Assembly (NCBI GenBank): GCA_030435675.1 | Contig: CM059625.1 | Span: 7,006,001 to 7,070,000, forward strand | DNA: 64,000 bases | Direction: 5' to 3' | DNA from: Steinernema hermaphroditum | Lineage: Eukaryota > Nematoda > Chromadorea > Rhabditida > Steinernematidae | In this document: positions 23,959 through 35,449 of the stretch, piece after piece | Numbering within the stretch: the first letter of the stretch is position 1 | Layout: each line of letters opens with the position of its first letter | Translations under genes and position numbers: made by a program | Notes under the pieces: generated by a model | Told to the model about the DNA's origin: nothing | The model's input: the letters and a program-made list of their open reading frames with translations, nothing else | Database searches by the model: none

Positions 23959-25905
23959 CAAGGAGTCGTCAAGCCCTCAGCGGCTTTGCGCATGCTACTT
24001 GTAGGAGTAGAAGATGTGACAAAGGGCGAATGACTGAAGAATACAGAGAAGAGGGATGAATAGCTTGCAGATGAAAAGTTGCAATTTGCAGACCGGTGGA
24101 GCCAAATCAAACTTCGTGCAGATTCCGCAGAAAGAGTCAACAGAAACGGTGGAACGTCAATCAGCGATACGTCAAGACGAGTGCGCGCGAGAGGAAAGCC
24201 GGGAACAAGCCTATGAGGACGAGTCAGAGGGGCGTGGTCAGCATGGCACAGTGTCGGGCCAGGGCTCGGATCGTTTTTGCGGTCGCCTTTCAAGTCGCGC
24301 ACATTAAGCACGACAAGTAGGAAACAGCTCCTTCGCACATTCTGCATTTACAACTTCGGAGATCTCCGGCCGACCGTACTGGATAGTTGTCAAAACCATC
24401 GACCGCTAGGAAGAGACCCTCAGTGAGCCGTGAATCTGATAATCCACAGCCAGTTACACATCGATCTTAGCGTTACATGTTTGAGTTACACCTTCCCTTG
24501 TAAACTAAAATAGGGAGGATATCTGATTGAAGAAAGTCATAGCGTAGAGACTAGAATTTATTAATGAACGATGGTAAAGAGCGATTATCTCGAATATATC
24601 CGAGCACAGAGTCCAGTTAGACTGATTGGAGCACGAGACAGATTAGTTGAGGTCGGTGTTCTGTCCGCAGGACGTTGCGTACATATATGTGTCGGCGCCA
24701 CTTCACGTTTCATAAAGAAGCCTATCCAAGAGTTAGGATGATGTAAGGTCGGCGATCCTATTGCTCTAGGCTGTTACAGAATCACTCCCTCTTTTCTCCA
24801 TCGGCCTCTATTCACCTATTGTACCCGGACTCGTTCCGATCTCTGGTTGGCGTCATCGTCGAAGGGAATTTCTGGAAACAAAAAGATTTGGGTTTCCTGT
24901 GGTGTGTGTCACCAAGTGAGTGCTGGCACCAACACATATAGTACATACCTACGTACAAGGACAAGAAGGCAACGATCTCCGGACAACACATGAACATCCC
25001 ACTCTCCTTCTATCTCTTTAACCGTGCTCCGGGAATTTCCCTACATCTGCGGATTCCCTACTGAACCTCTATGCTCAAAACTTCTCAGGGCCTCTGTACC
25101 TTGAGCAGTACTCACCGACCAAGATACAACTTCCGCACTAAAGACCCATCTCGCCCGGTTGAAAGAAAGCAGGAGAGACGGAAACAAAACTTCCACAAAT
25201 AACAACTGTCAAGATCGGAACATCTGCTTCTACCACTTGGAGCCTATCATAGCCGAACGTGACCTGGTCAACAGTATTTTATTGCATTGCTCGCTACTAA
25301 ATGACAAAATTCCGATTAATTGATTGCATTTTGCCACTTATTGCAATTTGCGTGATACAATAACCGCAAAGCAGAATATACAACGATGTCACAATTACAC
25401 ATATATACTCGATTATACAAATACACCGTATTTCAAAGAAGGATAGCATGGTTTAGAACACAAAGCGAGTAGCGATAGATGCAGTGGAAGAAGTGCTGAT
25501 CGGAGAGCTTTGGAACGACGGAAATCGCACAGACTTGTAGTGGATGCATGTTCTCCTCATTTCCGTAGATCAATATACGGTTGTCATCTGGCCGGGATCG
25601 CACGAGAGCGATTTCTTGGAGATGTGCTTGTGATGGGATCTGGAGCATCTTACAATATTACTCTCAAACCCGTTGAATGTTGGGATGTTTAATTGGCAAC
25701 GTCCCACTTTTGTGATGATTGCTTGTTTACACAAAACATAGAGATTTCACTTAAGGTATTAACCATTGTAATCGATAGTGTCATTCTACTTTATAGGCAA
25801 TATCCGTATCCCTCGCTCGTAGAATACGCGGGGTTTTCCAGTCAAAAATTTCGTTGGATAAAATTTTCGATCTCTTTATCTTATGGTCATTAGACTGCTC
25901 CATCT

Positions 25906-25957
25906 TTTCCATATTTGCTTATGCTGTATGAAAATATTTCCATATTTGCTTATGCTG
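25906..25957 (+). repeat. Tandem direct repeat, 21 bp at 31-bp spacing
   Basis: The 21-base sequence TTTCCATATTTGC followed by TTATGCTG occurs at 25906-25926 and again at 25937-25957. The two copies are separated by 10 bp of different sequence. Confidence 0.85.
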
Positions 25958-26011
25958 AGATACATGCGTCCAGAAGGTTAGAGCTAACGATGTACTTGGA
26001 CACAAAAACAC

Positions 26012-26480
26012 TTAAAACCACTTCTCACTTTTTGCATAACACACGAAACAGTGCGTTTTTTTTAAGAGCACGAATTGCTGAGCAGCATATAATGAAGAGC
26101 ATTCGAAATTGCTTCCGCCTGCGGAGATAAAGGTTTCGAGTCGCTTCTGGAAATTTTCCAAAATATACGCGGCAAATTCTGGCGTCATTTCGTCCAAGGC
26201 TTTAGTGAGCGCGTTTACCTGATAGCTCAGGCCTTCTGCTCCATAATTCCCAGATGACGAAGTCCAGAAGGTTCAGATCCGGCCAGTTCCGCTCTGGAAA
26301 AATTTCTGCGTGGGCTTTTGCATCTTTTGCGGTAAAAATGAGACCTGGTTTTACCTAGCCTGGAAATTCCTCCCCAAACTATCACATTTTTCGATAACTG
26401 GGTTTTTCCACTATCATAGCATGTAACAAACCTTTATGGAACAGTTCAGATAAAGAGTGTTAAGATGGAACAGTCCTCGA
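26012..26480 (-). pseudogene. Decayed IS630/Tc1/mariner-superfamily transposase fragment
   Basis: Read on the minus strand, this is the C-terminal third of a Tc1/mariner-type transposase in broken frames. In order, one sees a degraded FSDEK-like block near 26.48 kb, then NVIVWGGIS with GKT near 26.38 kb (family: VMVWGGIS). Next comes PDLNLLDFVIWELWS near 26.27 kb, the block that carries the third catalytic acidic residue. Last is the C-terminal helix block DEMTPEFAAYILENFQKRLE at 26.19-26.14 kb, ending GGSNFE. In-frame stops (after TLFI, after GKRAH) and at least one frameshift show it is dead. N-terminal DNA-binding sequence and terminal repeats were not found. This is a fossil of a DNA transposon. 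Confidence 0.8.
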
Positions 26481-27968
26481 AAATCATGAGGAATGCAATG
26501 GAGAAGCGGCAAATCAGAGTGTTAAGTGCGAGTTAACTATAGTCAACAACGCCCCATCGATTATGTCCTTGGAGGAAACATTGCGGAAATGGAAGATATT
26601 TGCGGCGTGACCCGTTTTCAACTGAACAAGTACTGGACAACAGAAAGGAGCAAGGAGTAACATAACAGTCAGCACGCCTGCGGTTAGCATCGAACCCGCG
26701 GCTAGTGACGACTTTCGAGTGACGATTTTGGCACATAAGTCCATCATCGCAAGAAGTTAATCATGTTGATTGCCCCCACAGATTACGAAATAACTCCTAC
26801 AGTTTATGCTTCTTAACACATCGAAGGATTACAAGATAAGATACATCGTATTATAGTTGCATTGCAGTGTTTCGTGTAAAAGGTTGAAAAACGTACGTTA
26901 AATTTAAAATGGCGCTTGAATGGATCGACGACTGGCGGCAAAGGTAGGGAAGAGTCGTTTCCCACCGTTTTGCGATGAGCGAAGTGCATACGGCAATAAA
27001 AACGCCCGTCCATATTGTGTGGGGATAAAAAAGATGCGGTGTCTCCGGAAAGGGAAGAACGATGTCTGAAAGTGTTCCATTCACGCCATTTAGAATCCCG
27101 AATCACCGGCATTATACCACGCAGGACGTCTTCTGTTGCACAAGAAAGACAAGTTGACACTCTGATAGAGTCGGCTGGAGACGGTAGCATTTCATGGCCA
27201 GAAGAACATTTCACTATTGACCGCGTCACATTCATCTTATGTTCTTACCCACTATTGGTCTGGACTTCACCATGTGTGGGAACAGCTTTATGTAAAACGT
27301 TGGAAACCCGTTTAAAAGACTCCGCTTGTTCTGAATAACTTAATTTACAAAGTGTCTGGAAAATGGTCACTTCCAATCTTGAGATCAGTCTTCCCTTCAT
27401 GAAACCATTCAATTGCTCGTATGCCGAACTGGACTGTTTCGAAATATCGAATTCTGTTTTATTTTTAGTGTCCGTAACGACACAATGTTTAATATAAAAA
27501 AAAGCGTTCGCTTGCATCAAAAAGCTCGGAGTTCACAGTCCTTAGCAATCTCTGTAAACGATCACGTGACTCGCTGTAATAAATAAAGTGTCACTTTATA
27601 TTATCTTCAATAAAATTTCTGTACAATAAGTCGAGTTCAAAAGCAACGCTGAACTGAGAAGGATGGAGAGAACATACACGTTTAGCAATGTCAAGACAGA
27701 ATAGAAGAGGAAATCATTATTAGGCACCGTTCGAAATCGCGATCAAAGAGATCGCTGTCACTTGTTTGTTGCATGAAAAATTATGAGGAAACAAGAGATT
27801 TTGCGACATTTCCACAATAACTTCTATATGACGGACTAGTAGTTTTGCTAAAGAGACATTTGAGGACGTTTGTGAAATGCAACGCTCCAAGTAGTAACCG
27901 GTATTGTAGGAGATAAGATGGGAGGAGAGGGAAGATAAAGACATTCTATGTAGAGGTACCCGCAGAGT

Positions 27969-30900
27969 TTAGAGACCCTCACAGAAGAGCGGCGGATTCT
28001 TGGTCGGATCCATCCGCAGTACAACGTTTGAAGGACGGTCTTCGGACCGGAAGGCAGAGGTGAGCAGCGAGGAGGATCCGCCGTCACTGTACGCCGAGTC
28101 GTCAGACGCTGATCCGTGAGAGGTCGTCTGAGGAGGCGGAGGCGGAGGGAAGTTAGGAGGCGAAACGCGATAAGCCTCGGAGATGGGCAGAGTGGCGGCA
28201 GAAGAGGACGGGAACCAGGAAGCCGGAGCGGCTTGGTATGTCATCATTGACTGGAATTCATATCATGATCTACTTGTCTTAGGTTCACTTTCATACCTGC
28301 TGGATGTGGTTGTAGTTACGGGAAGGGAACCCCATCGGTGCCACGGGGCACTCTACAGGATGTGGATAGCGTTGCTGGTATCTAGGGGCATAGAGTCCCC
28401 GGGGAGTGCCTGAGACGGGTTTGATGTCGTCGTAGGCGATGGTCGCGTATTCGTATACGCTGCTGTTAGCAGAGGGTCGAGTGAAAACCATTTGGAGGCG
28501 AGGATCGATGTGATGATGGAGCATTTGGGACTGGTAGGCGACTGATCGGTCGCTCATAGGAGGATACTGAAACGATTCCAAGTAAGTAACGGGAAGTGAG
28601 ATTTCGTGAAAAGATCGAAAGAGTGAGTTGCAGATAAAATAGACAGGGAAGGGACAGGATAGGACACTCAACGAGAGCACGCGAGCTTACATACAGCCGA
28701 ACCAGATCCACAAACAAGAAGCGAAGAGACAACGCTTTCACCAGTTTTCCCGTAAGCAACTAAGCGCGCTTTTTTACATTCTTCATAGGGAGAGTAGCGG
28801 TTGTGGCGACCAGGTATCAGTCGCTTCTTAAACATACGGGTAGGAATGACACGAAGACGAGACAGAGGATACAAGCAGGTCTCACTTACCATCATGTCTT
28901 GGCCTCCCGACGATGCAGAATTTACGCCCGATGTGTCAGTGGATCCAGCTCCAAATGCACCTGCTTGACGATCGTTGAGCTCCAGACCGCAGTCGCGAAG
29001 ACATTCGGGTACCCATTGGTTGCGACGAACCCACTTCCGGTATTCCTCGTGCATCTGAAATCGAGCCACTTATAGCAATTTGCTCGGATTGACTTTTGGA
29101 GGGAAGCAATTCATCACACTTTGGTGGGTTTAGCTCATGAATAATTCAGTAATCGCTACCTTATCGTTGAAGACGACGTGGAAGAGAAAGATGAACAATC
29201 CTTGCAGAGAGTTCACAATGGTGAAGGCGTATGCCAACACGATGGAGTGTTGGTCAACCCAGAAGAAGCCAAGGGTCCACGTAAGTCCGAGCAGGATGAC
29301 CAGAACCATGGATCCTTTGACCCACGAACGGGTGTCACGATGCTGTCCGTTGCAAGCCTTGTAGCCGCTCGACTTTCCACAGACGATTCGCAGGGTCATG
29401 ATGAAGAAGAGGAAGTTGCAGAAGAGGATGAGACCGACAGGGCCCACGAAGGTCATGATGAAGTAGTTGTCGACTCGCAGCCAGCAGAGCTTTTCCGTAC
29501 CATAGCTGGTTAGATCGTACCAAGCAGATCCGCCTACGACGCACAGAGGAAATCCTAAAACAAACTCTTAGAAGCATTGTTGTTTGACCACCGTATACCG
29601 TAAGAAAAGAGATACAACCATGGCTTCCTCGAATGCTTTGCCGGAAACACTTCAACAAGCATGTAGTAGAGTTGAATTCCTTCCATGAGCATCCAGGAGA
29701 AGGCGGCCAAAAAGAAGTAGTGAAGGGCCATTGCAATTACCCCACACATATTCTGAAAACAAATGATGAATTATACTTCGTACAGCACTATAGTACCTTA
29801 TCTTCGGTCCTGAAGATTCCGAAGAGGAAAATGAGTTCCGCGACCGCAAGGCAGAAGCATAAGTTCTTGTGGATGCAGAGTCGGTCGCTGTCACCTCCGC
29901 CGAGAAGTTGGAAGGCGACGATCGCGAGGAGGCAGCTGATGATGGACAGGGTGCAACCCGCGTAGGTGAGGAACGTGAGGCTCACGTCGTGCACCGTGGA
30001 CAGTTCCATTCCATGAACGTCCATGAGGACAGCGAAGTGTGTGAGGTGATCGCACTCACAGACCGAGTGCGTTCCGTTCTGAGAGCGGAGTCGACATCCG
30101 TCGTTCCTCCAGATCTTCCGCTGTCGTTCCCACCAGACGCACTGAGGGTTCGTATGATTCGCGTTGCGAAGATGGGTTCGGATGGTCAGGACGACGGGCT
30201 TCGACAGGCCGCGGACTCCTTCGATGCGACCTTGCTTTACCAAGGATGTAGTGACCACGCGTGAGACGATCTCCTTCTTGGGCACATCGGATAATGAGTC
30301 TTCTTCGGGGGACATGTATTCTCCGAGATTGTCGTAGGCAGCATACACGACAGCGGCGACGTTTTTGCCCGAGTGCTCAAGAGCTTCGCGTGGAAGTTCG
30401 ACTGAGTCAAAGGTGTTCTTGTAAAGGCTGATCGAGGGAAATTGCACATAATCGTAGACGTTGACGGTTCCCACTTCGACAAATACCGAAGGTTTGACGA
30501 TGTGTTGTGTGGTTATAGCCGTTTTTTGAACGAGATTTGTGACGGTGCTTTCCACTGTCCCCAGGAGCGCGTCTGCAACTTCTCCTCTGAGTTTCGGTTG
30601 CAGGTCCATCCAAGCCGAACGCTCATCACCCTTCAGGACGCTGTTCACCGCTTCTATGAGCAGGTCATCCATGGCCTGCGGTTCATATCGCTCCTCGGTT
30701 GGGGTCTCCTTGTAAAGGCCCATCACGTCCGACATGACCCTAGCGATGTTGTGCAGATCGCCGCCGTACAAAAAACCGCGACGAGTGAAGGATATGATAT
30801 CTCGGAGAGTTTCACGCTGTACGGCCGGATCGTGACCTTCACGGGAGATATCTTCGATAAGTCGTTTACTCCAGTCGACCGAGCACTCCGAAAGATCGGG

Positions 30901-33900
30901 TCCTTGCTGAGGAGTCCATTCTCCACTCGGCGAGCAGTTCCAGTGAGCAAAACCTGCAGGGATTCTTATTGTACACGAATGATTCTCTGAAATACTTACC
31001 GGTTCCGTCGGGACAATGGATGTGAGCCGAGAAGTTGCCCTCTGTTTTTGGCCAGATGATATGACGCCTCTCTGTTAGGGGACAGTAGACGACGGGTGCT
31101 TCTGTGAGAGGTGTGTGGGACTCTTCATCGCCCGTAGCAACCATCGCCCACTGTCTTTCAGCTACAGTAGTGGGAGCCTCGGTTGTAGTCGTCGGTCTTG
31201 TGGTGGTCGACGTGGTTGTAGTTACTGTAAGGAATTGATTTGCAATGAACTTAAACTGTGTATACGGTATAATAATAGGCCACAATAGTTTTACAACATC
31301 AAAAATAGTTTACCTCTGATTTCCGAACAAGCATACTGTAGCTCTAGGTACTTGGTCGTCTTTGGACACGGATCGCCGAGGAATTCGTTGGATACGGGAA
31401 ACATACATCGTTCTTGTCCGTTACACCTGCACAAACACAACAGTCATGTACGATCACTCCACAACACGCATCAATCAGCACAATTTCTAGCAAGCAAGAC
31501 TGTCACGACGCACAAACCCGGTTAGAAAGCCAGCAGACTGCACACTACACCGAAATCACCTTTGAGACAAGTGTACGTCGCTTCGAGGTACTTTACTGTT
31601 CCCACGCATGTGTCGTCAAAAACGTCTGACTCTACCGGCACGGAACAGAGGCGCAGACCCTCGCATCTGAAGAGATCGAGTCAGTTCGTTCGGAAAGACG
31701 TTCGTTGTCAGCATGACTAATTAATTGTGCGGAATCTCTTCGCCCTCGAGAGATAATTCAAAGGGCCGCATCTATCCTTCAATATGGTCTCCGGTCGCGC
31801 GCAATCATAAATCATCGCGCTGCGGCCATTTCTTTAATCCGATAGCCTTTGACACCTAATACGTCTCGTCGCCCCAGGGCGACATGGGCGGCATGCAAAG
31901 AGACTGTCGGGTCGATTCCCCCCATAAATGTGTCCCATAATCCTTCTGGATGCGCGCGCAGCTGCGATAGCCATCGCTTTAGGGAGCGCCCCGAGAGGAC
32001 AGGTGTGAATTCGTCGGATGCTCATCTCGGCGTGTGAAACAATGCCCGAATCTCCGCCGGTGGACACATGTAAAACGCATCGGCGCGTGACAATTTAATA
32101 GAGCGAGCATATGATAATGGGCCCGGGTGGTCGGCCCCGGAACACATGGCGATGACCGCTGCACGGTAAGCATGTTCTGTGCGAGAAAACATCCGCACGA
32201 CATCCAGTAATTAGTCCCTGTGCAGTGCACAAATGACACGATGTCGCTTCGAAGCCTTCGAAAAGTCGTTTCAACGTGATTTTATGGGTTTCAATGTGAC
32301 AATTTGCTTGACCATGTGTTACACACAGCAATTGCGTCTTTTTTGCTCGTCTCTCTGCATGAGCCCCCTGGTCGAAAACCTATGAGGAAACGGAGGTGGC
32401 GGTGGCCGTACAATGAAGTTGTAATTAAATTGAAAGAATGCATAAATCTTCGTCAAATCGCCTTCTTTGGTGGCAATTTCATTAGAAAAGGCCATAAATA
32501 ACCCTGAGGGAGAGGTTTTTAATCGAGGTGCTGCGAACGGTTCTTGGGCTGCAGACAGCGATGTTCTCTTCTCAAACGACCGAAGTGTTCGGCTTGAACG
32601 CTTTTTTTTGTTCGCGCTAATTGCCTTAGGGCTTAAGTGTTGACACTGGTGGCGATGATTGCGCGAGTGCCGCCCTTTCATTCGATCCAGCCGTATTGAT
32701 CTCATATGCATTAGGCGCGGTATTTGCATGTTTGCATTAGAGGACGCTCTTGCGGATGGGATATCTGTATGGCATGGGAAGTACGCGATGTGGCAATGGA
32801 TGCATTAATGAACGAGCGGCACGAAGCCAAGACGACTGTAAGTAATGCTCGTCGATCCTGATTTGCATTTGCCGACAGCGTCTTAACGCACGCACTCCAC
32901 ATTTCGGCTTTCCTCTTTCGCTGAGATTAACGCCCTCACAGATCTTATCGACGCATCGATGGCGGCCGCAGATCCCGAGAATTTGGACTCGAGCACAAGA
33001 TCAAGCGGCCGCAAACGAACAGTCTGCCGATGAGTCATAAATTTCAAAACTGTACTCTTAGCTGCTCGCTGCGCGGGATCGCCGAGGGCCAGTCGTTCGC
33101 GTAATTTAAGCAGCGACGTAAACAATCTTCTGAGTAAATATTTCGGGTACTTCAAGTATCGAGTAGCGCGGCTAAGGCTCCGACTACAGTAACCTCGCTT
33201 CCTAAGTGAAATCGCCTTCTTTCCGGGTCAGGTTCCCGTCGCATCCGCCGGTTGACCGCACGCAATTAGCTGCAAGCTGCGTCCCCATTTGTACAGCTTT
33301 TCACCTTGCGCAGTTGCCTAAACGGCCGCGCGATAACCCATTCTAGCATGGACGCCGAGGACAATAGTGCGCGGCAATTACCCACAACACGTTGCCTAAC
33401 ACGAATGAACTGTGAACGGACAAACAGCAACGCACCTTTCCTGGAGTCGGGGAATGGTGTTCGCGTTCTGGCAGACGGTGTTGAAGTCGGTGTTCATCGA
33501 CGGATTGCACGGCCCCAGACTGTAGCGGCCGTAGTTGGCGATGTGCACGGAGATGTACGTTCCCGGAGGACATGTAAAGTTGGCGACATCGCCTTCACAA
33601 ATGAGGACGGAATCTGAAAGACTATGCATTAGCATCTGTGCACTTTATTTTGGTTCATGTTTCGGCTGTGGGTGAGGATGATGAAGATGGTGTCGGAAGC
33701 AATATTTACTGACCCACTCGACTTTTTGCGTCTACTTGGCTCGTCGTTCGGAACCCCAGGGGGTCCCCTCTTCCACGCGGTCAGTTGTATCCCATCAAAG
33801 GTGTGTTCCCGCATTGTGCTCCCACATAGTATGTATAGTTCCTTTGAGCGCTTCGGCTTGCAAGCCGAAGTTCAGCAGCGGGAGCGGCGGCTGTTTCGCT

Positions 33901-35449
33901 GTTTGCACTTCATTATGCGCGGCAACGCTGTCATTCGCGCACTCTGTCAACCGTCTCAGCTGCCGGCAACAACAATATGCGGCTGGACGGTGCGATAACA
34001 AATCAGATCATGTTACAACTCCAGCGCTTCTGTTCGCTCCCACGATGCTCAGCTGACCGTCGATGAAGCCGATTTGAAAGTGACGGCGGAGCGTTGCATG
34101 AGCGAAGAGCGTTCCAGCCGAAAGCAACAAAGAAGGCGATGGCGCCAACTGTGTACAATAGTAATTCATGCAGATGTCCGTCTTTTGCGGTGAGCAGCGT
34201 ACAATTAGGAGAGCTGATGGCGAAGTAAATGCGCGCAGCAGTCATCTTAATGTGCGCATGCAGCCGCGGATTCTGCCGGTTCCGACGCTGAGAGTGGACG
34301 CTCGAAACGGTGGGCGATTAAGGGGGAAGTGTTAGTGGATGACGGTGAAGATGAGCAGATGGTGGAGATGGCCGAAGTTTACAGAAGCGATTAACTCGGC
34401 GGCACACCTTCATCTACCGTGTTGGGGGTGACCTTACAGAGAGAACAGATAACAGCGGCTCTCGTCCCTCAGATCTCGGCCGATCTTGCGCGTTGCCAGC
34501 AAACACAGAAGGAGTCAGAAGCAGACGAATGCTCACATGGCAACACCGGGCGCGTTCGCCGCGGTGATTAATCTCTTCCGAGAAACAACTATCACCCCGT
34601 GCCTCATTTGCATTTTCACTTTTTGCGACTTCAAACGGAAAGCGGCGCAATTAGCGACTTCCATTGTGATAAATCTTTGAGGGGCATTCGCAACTCGGGT
34701 TGCATTCTCTCTCCATCCTTCCTAAACGGGACTTCTTCCCGTGTCAATCGTTCATTATTTACGCTTTCAATGGCGAAAAATTGGAATGAAAGAAGCACCC
34801 AAATGATGTTAACCGCTAGGTTCGCCTTTCATAACTCGTACCACAAAGCCCTCCTTGCTGCCTATACAACGGAATCAGCCCGCGGTTGTCAACTCCTTCC
34901 CTAATAGGATTGTCCACACTCCACAGCGGTGTTAACTAATTTCGGCAAATAGCCTCCAGCATTGCATGTGTCACAAACAGTTTGAGAGCCTTGAGACATT
35001 CGCGCGCTGGTGGTAACAATTACATCGCTGTCTACGAGTGGAATCTGCTCGTTTAGACCTCGTCGGGTCCCATCAGGCAGCCCGTCTGTCAAGTACTTTT
35101 GAGGCCCTCTGCCGACAAATTGCATAATAGGCGTTGGCGAGCCGGCTGCCCGGCCTTGATCACTTATGATTAAATGGATCACTCTCGCGTCGCCGTCAAT
35201 TAGTCGAGTATTTACGAGGGATGGTAACTGCTCCTTGGAGTGGTCACCAGGAGGACAAAAGGAGGGGAACCAGAAGAGGGGAATAGTTTGTAGCAGTGCA
35301 ACGATAAAAACGATGTTAAAAGACCTACTGAGTTTGCCCTCATTGATGTCCGGATCGGTGGAGCTGGCACTGGTACAGGTGAGAAGGAGAGTGGTGATGA
35401 GGGTTCCGAGCGAAAGCAGGAGCTTCGATCGGTCGAAGTTGCGTCGCAT
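27969..35449 (-). CDS. lat-1: Latrophilin-type adhesion GPCR (LAT-1 orthologue)
   Basis: Latrophilins are adhesion-class receptors with roles in synaptic transmission and embryonic tissue polarity. Exons join in phase: 35329-35449, 33436-33613, then one of 31560-31666 or 31314-31426, 31000-31224, 29797-30953, 29599-29752, 29160-29554, 28890-29054, 28695-28826, 28297-28566 and 27969-28250. The product is about 1,061-1,063 residues (C. elegans LAT-1 is of similar size). Domain order is signal peptide ([17 protein letters not shown]), SUEL/galactose-binding lectin ([13 protein letters not shown]), Ser/Thr linker, hormone-receptor motif (CPLTERR...CPDGTGFAHW) and GAIN domain. The GPS follows as [14 protein letters not shown] with cleavage expected at HL/T, then seven helices. 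The tail keeps YATIAYDDI, a polyproline run and [12 protein letters not shown] as in nematode LAT-1. The first intron is 1.7 kb and the second about 1.8-2.0 kb, unusually long for this locus. Confidence 0.97.
31314..31426 (-). CDS. lat-1: Latrophilin alternative lectin exon B (113 nt)
   Basis: Exon B lies 133 bp downstream of exon A, between a TGTGCAG acceptor and a GTAAAC donor. It encodes [16 protein letters not shown]...[16 protein letters not shown], the same half of the same lectin domain with matched cysteines but different surface residues. Entry and exit phases equal those of exon A. Joining A to B would put B out of frame and hit a stop (TAG) near its end, so a transcript should use one or the other. 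Confidence 0.88.
31560..31666 (-). CDS. lat-1: Latrophilin alternative lectin exon A (107 nt)
   Basis: Exon A follows a CTCTTCAG acceptor and ends at a GTGATT donor. It encodes [12 protein letters not shown]...[16 protein letters not shown]. This is the second half of the SUEL lectin domain (family pattern RC...C.V...F.DPC.GT.KYLEV.Y.C). It enters with one base completing an Arg codon and leaves with one overhanging base, exactly like exon B. It is the exon nearer the upstream lectin half-exon at 33436-33613. Confidence 0.88.
33851..33870. repeat. Perfect 20-bp palindrome in latrophilin intron
   Basis: CTTCGGCTTG followed directly by its reverse complement CAAGCCGAAG forms a perfect palindrome with no spacer in the 33614-35328 intron of latrophilin. 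It may be a dimeric protein-binding site or chance. Confidence 0.85.

Larger units (their letters stand above)
23959..27968. other. Spacer between the glypican 5' end and latrophilin 3' end
   Basis: About 4 kb holding the glypican promoter/5' UTR and the latrophilin 3' UTR. The only structures I can support are a 21-bp tandem direct repeat at 25906-25957 and a decayed mariner-type transposase at 26012-26480. Reading frames elsewhere (for example 26813-27235, minus) carry no recognisable domain. Confidence 0.5.

Noticed and set aside
23959..24347. Minus-strand frame running into the glypican start (possible longer N-terminus)
   Set aside because: The signal peptide begins at the ATG at 23958. 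An upstream extension would bury it, so this is treated as 5' UTR.
26685..26705. tRNA B-box-like sequence on the minus strand (GGGTTCGATGC)
   Set aside because: Flanking bases cannot form the T stem or an acceptor stem, and no A box lies at the right distance.
26813..27235. 140-codon minus-strand frame, checked as a possible transposon ORF or zinc-binding protein
   Set aside because: Cysteine and histidine spacing fits no finger. It has no catalytic motif and is not in register with the decayed transposase.
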